Of a stretch of DNA of 35,685 nt, positions 18,645-27,800 are shown one piece after another. A model generated the notes under the pieces. That model did no database searches. It was given only the letters and a program-made list of their open reading frames with translations, and was not told the DNA's origin. How positions within the stretch are numbered: the first letter of the stretch is position 1; each line of letters starts with the position of its first letter. Origin of the DNA: Kordia sp. (lineage in GTDB: Bacteria > Bacteroidota > Bacteroidia > Flavobacteriales > Flavobacteriaceae); the NCBI GenBank assembly GCA_002733415.1, contig NVVR01000030.1, forward strand, positions 1-35,685. The letters are read 5' to 3'. The position numbers and the translations under genes were made by a program.

Positions 18645-19730
18645 TTAGACTAGTTCATCTACTTTTAAAATCTTTAAATTTTTTTGTACAAAGACATCTT
18701 CACTAAATAAATGGATTTTCTTTAAAGAATATGTTACCATTCTTTCGTATAGATCTTGATTGTTTAGTAATTGATTTAGTTTTTCATGAAGTAACTTAGT
18801 ATTTCGACTATCAACCAAAAAGCCGTTTTTATTTTCTTCTACTAATTCAATAATACCACCTACAGGAGGTACTATTGCTGGAATTCCGTATGCCATAGCC
18901 TCTATAATAGTTAAACCAAAAGTCTCCACCCAACCGTCAGGTTTGGAAAGGTTAAGTATAATATCTGCCCACTGATAAAAGGGATGCAAATTGGTTTGTG
19001 TATCGTATATTTCTAAATTATTTGGCCTAATTAAACCATAAAAATAAGCATCAATTTCTTGCTTAGAGCTATTTAAAACTAAACGAAAACTATATCTAGA
19101 ATTATTTTTAGCTAATTCAAAAAATTCATTTACCCCTTTATATTCTTTTAACGAACAAACCATTAGTACTTTGCTAGTACTCGTTTTTACCTGCCTTTTT
19201 TTGTTTGCCTCCTTTAAAAACTCCAACTCAATAGCATTGTGTAAAATATAAGTTCTATTCTCATTAAAGGGCTCTTGCTCTGAAAGGAACTTTGACACAT
19301 AAATAACATCTGTTGCCCATTTTTTTGCTACTCCGAATAAAAACTTTTTAAATATTGGAGGCTTAACAGTAGTTTCATGAATGTGGTATATTATCCTACA
19401 TCCTTTTAATTTTCCTAAAAATGCTGCTCCAAAGGGAAGAACAGTATTGATATAAATAATATCTTTTTTGGTTATTTTAAAAAGCAACGTACTTAATATT
19501 ATCAACTGGCTAAGCATTAAGTTAAATAATCTTAAATATGGATTTTCTGCCCACTTATACCAAAAATAATGGTAATTTATTCCTTCTATATTTGATAAGA
19601 ACCCCTTTCTTCCTGAGCTAGTTACCATATGAACCTCAAAATCATTTTTAACCCAAGATTTCATTAATTGCATTAAAACTTTTGGGCTACCACTGTAGTC
19701 ATTTAATAAATGGAATGCATATATTTTCAT
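18645..19730 (-). CDS. GT4 family glycosyltransferase
   Basis: 361 residues with a GT-B fold. The N-terminal domain has an acceptor-side loop HLLNDYSGSPKVLMQL (7-22) and YHIHETTVKPP (115-125). The donor domain has VCSLKEYKGVNEF (191-203) and an EX7E motif, Glu269 and Glu277, in GWVETFGLTIIEAMAYG. Hydrophobic residues around 70-86 may associate with the membrane. Part of the polysaccharide operon; linkage and sugar unknown. The spacers on both sides (191 bp upstream, 170 bp downstream) are long for an operon. A small hairpin (18623-18643) follows the stop but lacks a T run. Confidence 0.88.
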   Translation of the reverse strand: MKIYAFHLLNDYSGSPKVLMQLMKSWVKNDFEVHMVTSSGRKGFLSNIEGINYHYFWYKWAENPYLRLFNLMLSQLIILSTLLFKITKKDIIYINTVLPFGAAFLGKLKGCRIIYHIHETTVKPPIFKKFLFGVAKKWATDVIYVSKFLSEQEPFNENRTYILHNAIELEFLKEANKKRQVKTSTSKVLMVCSLKEYKGVNEFFELAKNNSRYSFRLVLNSSKQEIDAYFYGLIRPNNLEIYDTQTNLHPFYQWADIILNLSKPDGWVETFGLTIIEAMAYGIPAIVPPVGGIIELVEENKNGFLVDSRNTKLLHEKLNQLLNNQDLYERMVTYSLKKIHLFSEDVFVQKNLKILKVDELV

Positions 19731-19921
19731 GAGCTAATTTTTGTTTTTTCTTAATCCCACCCTTGGGTTTAATTCCCCTAATCTTGCCTAGAATTAAAAA
19801 GGTTATTTGTTAATTCATACCTCGTGTGCTTGCACCAAGGGTATTGATTTATCTTGTATAAGCTTTGCTAAAAAAAATGATTACCTTTTAATGTGTTAAG
19901 TTTTTATGGAGTTTCATCTTG

Positions 19922-21151
19922 TTACAATTTTGAATAAACAGTATGAAGCACTTCGCCTCTTCTGTTCCAGTGAAATTTCTCTTCAAATTTTAACCTGGCC
20001 TTCTCACTCATATCGTCTTTTAATTTAGGATTATTATAAAGTTCACTTATTGCTTTTCCTATATCTGATACAGTAGCTTTGTAATCTTGTATTGGTATAG
20101 CATACCCACAAGACTTGTCTATAAACTCTCCTGGCCCACAATTTTTCAAACAAATAACCGGTAAACCGAAAGATAATGCTTCTGCCACCACCATTCCTGC
20201 TCCTTCATGTGATGGGAAAAGGAATATAGCGGCTTCCCTAAATAGCTCCATTAACTCTTGTCTATCAATCCACTCAACAAATTTTACATAGGCGTTTATA
20301 TCATGTTCATTACACAATTGTTTGTAAAAATTTAGCTCTTCTCCATTACCTACAATAACCAATTCACAATTTTTTCTTTCTTCCTGTGGTAATTCATTTA
20401 TAAATGAGGCAAATCCTAATATACTTAGATCGTACCCTTTTAAAGGAACTAATCTCCCAGCAGATATCAATGTAAACTTGTTACTTTTCACATTTAAATC
20501 ACAACCAAAATCTTCGGTTGCTACTGAAGGAATAATCACTATTTTTTCTGGTTTAATGTGCAATACCTCCTGTACGGATTCATTCATACAATAAATAACA
20601 TCAGCTTTTTCGACTGTTTTTTTTAAGGACAAAGAAACATTCCAAAAAGTTTTTTTTATCAACCATGTCATACGATCTTTTATCCAATATTTTTTATGGT
20701 ATGGTTTTAAGTACTGACTAGGAATAAGTGGATGATGTCCAATAGGCCCCCAAACAAAAGGCTTATTTAATTTCCACAAATAACTCGGAGTCCAATCATT
20801 ATGAAAATTGATATTATGAACAATATCATATTTTATTTGCTGTTTTTTAATATAGGCAACTATCCCTTTTTGCCACATTAAATAATATAGCATTGCCCCT
20901 CTACCTCCTTTTTTCCAAAACCTCATGTAATAAGGTAAATCGAAATATAAAAACTGAATATTTTTATACTCTTCCTTTGGATTTTCAAGCATATATTTTT
21001 CAATATTTTCTTGATTATTTTCACGAGTAATAGCTATAACTTTATTAAACCTAGCAATTTGCATTACAAAGTTCCACCCCATAGCGTCTTCTGATCCTTT
21101 ATACGGGTTCACCGCATAAGTACTGGCTAATATTGTTTTGTTTTTGTTCAT
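19922..21151 (-). CDS. GT4 family glycosyltransferase
   Basis: 409 residues, GT-B fold. The start STYAVNPYKGSEDAMGWNF (10-28) matches a GT4 group with the acceptor motif PYKGSE. Later come HNINFHNDWTPSYLW (112-126) and GPIGHHPL. The donor domain has SAGRLVPLKGYDLSI (230-244) and EX7E residues Glu316 and Glu324 in SHEGAGMVVAEALSFGLPV. It adds one sugar to the repeat unit; donor unknown. Its ATG lies 53 bp inside the preceding acyltransferase gene in another frame, so translation of the two may be coupled. Confidence 0.9.
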   Translation of the reverse strand: MNKNKTILASTYAVNPYKGSEDAMGWNFVMQIARFNKVIAITRENNQENIEKYMLENPKEEYKNIQFLYFDLPYYMRFWKKGGRGAMLYYLMWQKGIVAYIKKQQIKYDIVHNINFHNDWTPSYLWKLNKPFVWGPIGHHPLIPSQYLKPYHKKYWIKDRMTWLIKKTFWNVSLSLKKTVEKADVIYCMNESVQEVLHIKPEKIVIIPSVATEDFGCDLNVKSNKFTLISAGRLVPLKGYDLSILGFASFINELPQEERKNCELVIVGNGEELNFYKQLCNEHDINAYVKFVEWIDRQELMELFREAAIFLFPSHEGAGMVVAEALSFGLPVICLKNCGPGEFIDKSCGYAIPIQDYKATVSDIGKAISELYNNPKLKDDMSEKARLKFEEKFHWNRRGEVLHTVYSKL

Positions 21152-21836
21152 CGCGTAATTTTAAAAGTTTAGCAGGCACACCACCTATAATTGAATTTTC
21201 TGGAAACGATTTATTAACCACAGCTCCTGCTGCAATTATACTCCCTGAACCTATTTCAATTCCATCTAAAACGGTTACTTTGCTCCCTATCCAACAGTTG
21301 GATCCTATTTTAATTCCTTTTCTAGTAACTCCTTGAAGTCTTATCGCCTTTGATAAATCAGAATGATTATGATTTTCAGGATGACAACTTAAATATTGTC
21401 CAACGATACAATCGTCTCCTATTTCAAGGCCTCCACCCCCCCCCAAATATGCATATTCACCAATACCTACATTATTTCCTATTTTAATATATTCTCCCAA
21501 ATGGTTAAAAGATGTGGATACTATTATTCTACTGTAGTCCCCTAAACTCACATTGTTCCCTATATGTATTCCTACTTTTCCTAAGGCGCTTAAATGCACA
21601 TCTTTTCCTAATTTCATAAACTTTCCGAAGTGAATTTTAGGGCTATTAAAAAAACGTACTCCTGGCCCTAAAACAGCTCCTTTTGGATTTTTGAATAACA
21701 ACAATAATTTTAAGCCTCTAAAAAAACTCCAAAATTGAATCCAAACAAACTGAATTAATGCCATATCGTTCAGGTTTGAATCAAAGCGAAACACTGGATT
21801 TCTTAATTGTACTATTTTTTCTATAACTTTTTTCAT
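21099..21836 (-). CDS. Hexapeptide-repeat (LbH) acyltransferase
   Basis: 245 residues. A left-handed beta-helix with about ten hexapeptide turns covers ~85-225 (VGIHIGNNVSLGDY, IKIGNNVGIGEYAY, IKIGSNCWIGSKVTVLDG, IEIGSGSIIAAGAVV, IIGGVPAKLL). It resembles WcaF/CysE-type O-acetyltransferases; CHPENHNH (150-157) would hold the catalytic His. It probably acetylates a sugar of the polysaccharide. Codons 131-134 contain a run of nine G (21436-21444), a possible slippage site. The C-terminal tail after ~229 is encoded within the 53-bp overlap with the next glycosyltransferase. Confidence 0.88.
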   Translation of the reverse strand: MKKVIEKIVQLRNPVFRFDSNLNDMALIQFVWIQFWSFFRGLKLLLLFKNPKGAVLGPGVRFFNSPKIHFGKFMKLGKDVHLSALGKVGIHIGNNVSLGDYSRIIVSTSFNHLGEYIKIGNNVGIGEYAYLGGGGGLEIGDDCIVGQYLSCHPENHNHSDLSKAIRLQGVTRKGIKIGSNCWIGSKVTVLDGIEIGSGSIIAAGAVVNKSFPENSIIGGVPAKLLKLRDEQKQNNISQYLCGEPV

Positions 21837-21884
21837 GTTTTTTAATTAAAAAATTATTAAATACTATATTATTTGAAGTTATGA

Positions 21885-24284
21885 TTAGGCTACCTTAGTA
21901 ATTGTATCATACATAATAAGGTTTAAAGTATCTTTTAATTCAATATTATTAATTGCCGTATAGTGGTCTTTTTCCGAATTTCTTAATGTTTTAAATAAAT
22001 CCAAATATTCTTCATTAAGTACTGAAATTGTTTTAGCATCTAACTCTTTTTTTCTTTTTAAAATTACTTCAGAGTCTGCGTAAAGAAAAAAGTTTAAATC
22101 TGGCTTTAATAACAAATGATATCCTGCTTTAATAATTTGTTTAGGCAATTGGATATTACTCCTTTTACTATCATTTATAAAATCAAAATAATAACGATCA
22201 TAAAGTACTATATGTCCTCTACAGGTATATTTAAAATAAACATAAAATTGTCCGAATAAATAGTCTGTATAGTAATATGAAAAACGTAAAAAAGAGCTTA
22301 TAAAATTCTTGTTAGTTCCTTTTCTTGGCAATCTATTTGCTGCATCTTGTTCTGCTTTAACTTTACCTTTTACCCAAGCGCTTAAAATAGGTAGTAATGA
22401 AGGTCGATGCCTAAGAATTTTAACTGGTTTTCTTAATCTCTTCTCTATTTCATACTTCACATTTTCAATGACTGTTGATTTTCCTGCTCCATCAACCCCA
22501 CTAAAAGTGATTACTAACCCTTTAGAAAACACCAACTGTTTAACAGTATCCATGTAGTAATTAAAGGTACTCAAAGTGCGATTTACCAAACTATTTTCGG
22601 GTTTACTACTCAAGCATTTAACAAGCTCTTTTTTTCGAATAGTATTGTCTATATAATTACAATACAATACCTCGTCTAAAGCAACTTTTCCATTTTCCAA
22701 TAACTGTTGATATGCTTTAAATTTTGATGGGATTATTGTATCATTTAACCCATAAAACAAACCAATATACCTTACCATATCCAAAAGTTCCATTTGCTTA
22801 ATATGATGCTTATTAACATATGCATTTTCTATAACTTGATTTGCATCGAGCATCGTAATAGATTTTCGTTTAAAACTCCAAACTAAATCAATACTCAACA
22901 AGGTTTTGTCTTTGAAAAATAGTTGTACTGAAGCCATAAAAGACTTCTTTATAACATGTGTCTGAATACATAGAGGATGTTGTTGTAAATATTTTAAAAT
23001 ACCTGATAAATCTTCCTTTTTAATGCATAAATCAATATCTGAATACTCACTTAAATTTTCAGGAGAACCATTAGGGAATTTTATTCCAGCATACTCTCTA
23101 TGTTGTAGGTAATCAAATATATCAGCTATAATCATTGGTCTATGCAATTGTTGACCTTTAAGAGACTCACTAATTGCATGATTCCATGTATCCAACTGCC
23201 AGTATACTTGCTCATGCCATTTTAGTTGTCGGGCATATATATGTAAATATGAAACGGTATTTATTAATAAATATAGTTGCAAGTATTCGTCTACCTTACT
23301 ATTTTCACTAGACCATTTTGCAAATAATTCTGGAGTAATTTTGGACTTAATTTCTTGACTAATCTCTTTCCAAGATTTTCTATTTACTAGTATATTTTGT
23401 TGAATTATAAAATGGAAAGCATCAAATCCTACTGGTATTAAAGTTTGGGCAAGTTCCCAATCATAAATAGCCAGTTTTTCATCGTTGGCATAAATATTCC
23501 ATGGAGTAAAATCACCATGTGCAAGAGTTACAGAAATGGTTCTACGATCTATTGTATTATATATTTTACTCAATTTTTTAAGCATGCCTATAGGTATGCG
23601 CTTATCCTTAATTCTTTCTAAGTCTATTAGTTTTTTTTTAGTTGCATGTATTACAGGTAATAAATCTATTCTAAGTTCTTCTTTAGATTTTTTATAAATT
23701 TCACTTAACACTAATTCATGCGTTTTGCTAAACACTAAATTTCTGCCTCCAAAACTTGATAAGTCATCCAATTCTAAAATGTTATTTACTTCACGCTTAC
23801 ATTTTGGAACTACAAAATTTTCAGGAGCAATAAATCCTAACTTATTAATTATGAACTCTTCATTTTTTATAAGCGATAACCCTATTGGCGAATAAGCTAC
23901 TTTATAAAATTTACCTTTACCATTATTTTCTTTATAAGTAATAATTTTATTATTTGGTCCTACTGTTCCTGTAAATATTGCCCAATTGATATCTGAGAAA
24001 TCAACTACAGTTTTATTAAAGCTGTTATTTTTCAAGTAAAGTTTTTTAGTTTTAAACACTAATTTTTGCAACCTAAATAAAAAGACCATCCTAATTATTA
24101 GTGCAAATAACATTGATTTAAATTTTCCTATTGAATAAAACTTTAAAAACAAAGCCTTTTTTGAATTGGCATTACAAATCCATCTTGGTGTTCCATCTGG
24201 ATTGTTTATTATAAGAAGTGTTGTTAATAATCCGTTATTACTATCGGTTATTTCAATACCTAAGCTTTTAAATATATTTTTCAT
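21885..24284 (-). CDS. Three-domain protein: APH-like kinase, nucleotidyltransferase, thymidylate-kinase-like P-loop
   Basis: 799 residues, first gene of the polysaccharide operon. Residues ~100-380 look like an aminoglycoside/choline-kinase fold: Lys128 (FYKVA), a following Glu (NEEF), the catalytic loop LAHGDFTPWN (254-263, Asp258, Asn263) and the metal Asp275 (YDWE). Residues ~385-560 look like a pol-beta-type nucleotidyltransferase: SDIDL (415-419) with Asp416 and Asp418, plus a third Asp466 (SIDLVW). Residues ~588-799 are a thymidylate-kinase-like domain: P-loop GVDGAGKST (596-604) and YDRYYFDF (695-702). All key residues are intact in each domain. N-terminal residues 1-100 are unassigned, with a hydrophobic patch at ~57-72. 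The context implies a phosphorylation or activation step in glycan synthesis; the substrate is unknown. Confidence 0.8.
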   Translation of the reverse strand: MKNIFKSLGIEITDSNNGLLTTLLIINNPDGTPRWICNANSKKALFLKFYSIGKFKSMLFALIIRMVFLFRLQKLVFKTKKLYLKNNSFNKTVVDFSDINWAIFTGTVGPNNKIITYKENNGKGKFYKVAYSPIGLSLIKNEEFIINKLGFIAPENFVVPKCKREVNNILELDDLSSFGGRNLVFSKTHELVLSEIYKKSKEELRIDLLPVIHATKKKLIDLERIKDKRIPIGMLKKLSKIYNTIDRRTISVTLAHGDFTPWNIYANDEKLAIYDWELAQTLIPVGFDAFHFIIQQNILVNRKSWKEISQEIKSKITPELFAKWSSENSKVDEYLQLYLLINTVSYLHIYARQLKWHEQVYWQLDTWNHAISESLKGQQLHRPMIIADIFDYLQHREYAGIKFPNGSPENLSEYSDIDLCIKKEDLSGILKYLQQHPLCIQTHVIKKSFMASVQLFFKDKTLLSIDLVWSFKRKSITMLDANQVIENAYVNKHHIKQMELLDMVRYIGLFYGLNDTIIPSKFKAYQQLLENGKVALDEVLYCNYIDNTIRKKELVKCLSSKPENSLVNRTLSTFNYYMDTVKQLVFSKGLVITFSGVDGAGKSTVIENVKYEIEKRLRKPVKILRHRPSLLPILSAWVKGKVKAEQDAANRLPRKGTNKNFISSFLRFSYYYTDYLFGQFYVYFKYTCRGHIVLYDRYYFDFINDSKRSNIQLPKQIIKAGYHLLLKPDLNFFLYADSEVILKRKKELDAKTISVLNEEYLDLFKTLRNSEKDHYTAINNIELKDTLNLIMYDTITKVA

Positions 24285-24496
24285 AGTTTTAATTTATTTG
24301 AATCTGTATTGTACTAATACAAATCACCTACCAAAAACAGAACGTCTTGAAATACAGGTGATTGAGAGGTTTGCGTTCTGTTTGGTTTTCCAAAATCGGG
24401 AAATCAATTTCGCTTTTTGGAAAAGAATAAATATTGAATACGAATGTAAATGGACTGTATCGTAAGGGGTAAAGTGTTAGATTATATATTTTAACC

Positions 24497-24696
24497 CACT
24501 ACCATCCGAAAGTTCGTTAATTTTATTGATAGATGTGTTAGGTAAATTTGTTATGTAATAGTGTTTTGTTTGTTTTAAAAGTGAAAAACTTAATTACTCA
24601 TAATAAGAACATTTGTCAAACTGAGCTTAGATCAGCACAGGCGAAACTCAATCTGACAATGAATTAAATGTTACTTAAAACTTTCGGATGGTAGTG
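24497..24696. mobile_element. MITE-like element, copy 1 (200 bp, 9-bp target duplication)
   Basis: The ends are a perfect 18-bp inverted repeat, CACTACCATCCGAAAGTT at 24497-24514 and its complement at 24679-24696. The 9-bp word ATTTTAACC lies directly outside both ends (24488-24496 and 24697-24705), as expected for a target-site duplication. The interior is non-coding and contains a family B hairpin (24613-24659). It aligns along nearly its full length, in reverse orientation, with 31592-31827. No transposase is encoded, so movement would need one supplied in trans. Confidence 0.9.
24613..24659. repeat. Family B palindromic repeat nested in MITE copy 1
   Basis: TTGTCAAACTGAGCTT on the left pairs imperfectly with GAAACTCAATCTGACAA on the right. 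These are the family B ends seen at 15327-15400, with a shorter and different loop. Confidence 0.7.
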
Positions 24697-24767
24697 ATTT
24701 TAACCATACTATTAATGATATAATCACCATAGATTTTCTCAACTACATTTAAAAACTACTAAAAATA

Positions 24768-24813
24768 AAAATTGCAATTAATGTTTTTGCTCAAGTACAT
24801 TAATTGCAATTTT
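24768..24813 (-). terminator. Rho-independent terminator of the giant surface protein gene
   Basis: A perfect 16-bp stem (AAAATTGCAATTAATG and its complement) with a 14-base loop lies 23 bp after the stop. On the minus strand it is followed by a TTTTATTTTT tract. It separates the surface gene from the polysaccharide operon. Confidence 0.88.
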
Positions 24814-24836
24814 AAAAAGGGGAATCTATTATAATT

Positions 24837-27800
24837 TTATAGCTTAATGATTTTTTTAGAAGTAGTCTTGTTTCCTGATCTTACAGCAATAATATATATT
24901 CCTGGAGATAAATTAGAAATATTATAATTGAACTTGTTCCACCCCTGAGAAACAGTATCATCAAACCTTAATAATAATTCCCCTAATAAATTATAAAACT
25001 CCATATGAACTATCTCATCCATCATCGATTCATATTCGACAATAATATTATTCTTTGTGGGTTGAGGATATATAAATAATTGACCATCTCCCCGGTATGG
25101 ATTCACGATTATATTAGTAATATTAGTTGGTGTTATTTGATAATAATCAAAAATTATAGTTGCTGAATTTGTTATATTTGTATTGACATTTAAGTTCTTC
25201 TTTGGAAAAATTTCAAATTGAATATAACCGTGGCTGTCTGGCTCATTGTGCTCAACATCCTGGAGGTCTATGTGAGGAAAATCCCATTTTAAAACATTCT
25301 TATCTAATATCGTAAATCTTGCTTCATGGGATGTTTCCATTTTGTTCAAGCTACTAATATCTAAATTGGAACTTAACGTGTCGTAAACTACGATAGATTC
25401 TGCAGGGTAATTACCCATATTTTGAAATCTTATTTTATAGGTTATTGGATCTCCTAATGGAAGGGCCCCTTCAGGATATACCAATTTATCATTTGGATCA
25501 ATAGCTCCCACGATTATACTTGTGTCATTATGAGTGTTGTTAGCCATATTTGTATCTGCAGTATTTGATGTAATAGATATTGAATTCGTAGCATTATCTC
25601 CTATAGTGGTATCAATTGTAACCTTAATAGTGACAGTAAATGTTACTATTTCCTGCGCTTCTATCGTTGCAATATCCCAATAAGCTGTTTGCCCTGTTTG
25701 ATTTGTCCATAAAACATCTGATGAAACAAAATCAATATCATTAGCTAAATTTATTGTAACTCTATTCCCTGTTGCGGCATTATTACCAATATTCTTATAA
25801 GTAACTATATAATCATTTTCAAAATTTTTCCTTAGTACTGTTGTACTCATACTTACTGATAAATCAGAAATTGATCCGTCTGCTACAAAACCAAAATCTT
25901 TATCTGGAATTGTTTCTCCAATTGCCGTTACCGTAGCAGTGTGAGCTTCTTGACTGGAAGGACAAAATTGAGTATAATATAGTGGTGATTCTGCTGTTAT
26001 TGTATACGTACCTGTATTCATATAAAAAGAATACTCTCCATTAGAATTGGTATAGGTAGTTTTGTCATCTGGAGCAATAGTCAGTTTTGTGTTTTTTAGT
26101 AATACATCTCCAGTATCATAAATACAATTTGAATTCTCGTCAATATATGAAATACCTGAAATGTGAGTTCCATTATCTTCTACGTAAGTATCGTAATTAA
26201 CTGAAGCTGACACGTTAGTAAATATTTTCCTATATCCTGAAGGCCAATCAACAACCAAACTGTCTACTACTGTTGCATCACCCAATCCAAAAAGCAACTT
26301 ACTACTATTTTGTCCTCCAGACCTGCTTAAAATTTCTTGTTTTTGCCATATGTCCTGCCCATATATATTTGCTTTAACCCTAATTTTAGCTCCTATTGCA
26401 GATTTATTCGAGTTAGTTCCTACAAATTTCAATCCTAAAAAGTTATCACATTGACCTCTTGTATTTTCAAAAAAGAAATTATTTGTTGAGCCATGATTAG
26501 CTATAAAAATATCATTATCACCATCATTATCATAATCAGATATTGCCGTTCCATAAGAATCCCCTCCTATTTCTGTTAAGTCATTTTCAGTACGTGTAAA
26601 TGAACCGTCTCCGTTATTTTTATATAAAAAATTATTTTCATCTTGATCATTTGTTACATATAAATCTAAGTACCCATCATTGTCAATATCAATCCATGTG
26701 CTTCCATGGGAGTTTCCTTTATCATTTACAATATCACCTGTTATTATTTCTGTAAATGTCCCATCAGTATTGTTTTTATAAAGAGCGTTATTTGAATCCC
26801 CTGAATTAGCTACGAATAAATCCATGTAGCCATCATTATTGTAATCTCCCCAACTACACCCCACAGATTTTGAAGGCGTACTAAGTACGTTTTCATTAAC
26901 TTTCACAAATTGTCCATTCCCTATATTTTTATACAACCAATTAGCTTCATTGTTCGTATTAGGGACGAACAAATCTACAAGGCCATCATTATTATAATCT
27001 GCCCAAGCAGCACCAATTGAATGACCGGCATCAGTAACCACTGGGCTATTTTCAACCCGAGTAAATGTTCCATCTCCGTTATTGTGAAATAAATGATTTG
27101 TATTGGTCGAGAAATATTCTGTAACAAATAAATCCAAATATCCATCATTATCATAATCTGCCCAAGCAGCACTATTACAATAAACTCCATATTCAACAAT
27201 ATCACCAGATGTAATTTTAGTAAAAGTTGTATCCCCATTATTTTTATAAAAGAAATTATTGGACCCTGCATTATTCGCTACAAATAAATCTAAATCCCCA
27301 TCATTGTCATAATCGCCCCAAGTTGCCCCTAATGATTTTGCTGTATCATTAACGATATCCCCTGTACTAATTTTTGTAAATGTTTCATCACCATTATTTT
27401 CATAAAGAATATTTGGTTGAGTATCATCATAAGTCGTTATAAATAAATCATCATACCCATCATTATTATAATCACCCCAACTCGCAGACCAACTGTCAGT
27501 AACATCTATAGTTAGTCCTGAAGAAGAAGCCATTATAAAACCAATAGTTGGATCAAAAGCTAAATTTATAATCGTATTTGATTCTTCACACATTGATTCA
27601 CTAGAAACACTCACCAAAGCATGATCTCCTCCTTCAAAAGAGCTATCCACTTCCATATTAAACTTTAGTTTAAAGTGATTATTTGAAAGGTCAAGTACTC
27701 CTGGTAGTCCATTAGCAGAGATCGTAGATTCGATATCAGCTATAGTATACACATAATTGTTAGATCCATCCAAAACAGGGTCGGATATTGTAAGATAAGA

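Larger units (their letters stand above)
24285..24836. other. Leader of the polysaccharide operon with a MITE insertion
   Basis: 552 bp between the giant surface gene and the three-domain kinase gene, both minus strand. From right to left it holds a terminator (24768-24813), a MITE-like element (24497-24696), and a leader with two potential hairpins. The arms of the first are at about 24331-24344 and 24374-24385 and carry CAGAACG/CGTTCTG. The second is TTTTCCAAAA (24386-24395) with TTTTGGAAAA (24415-24424). No promoter matching TTTG-N19-TAnnTTTG was found. A 99-codon + strand frame at 24166-24465 lies mostly antisense to the kinase gene and is rejected. Confidence 0.65.

Noticed and set aside
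24166..24465. A 99-codon + strand frame upstream of the polysaccharide operon
   Set aside because: It is largely antisense to the kinase gene start and leader, with no recognisable domain.
26975..27271. A 98-codon frame inside the FG-GAP region
   Set aside because: It is an alternate frame of the repeated DNA; long open stretches are expected from the repeat periodicity.
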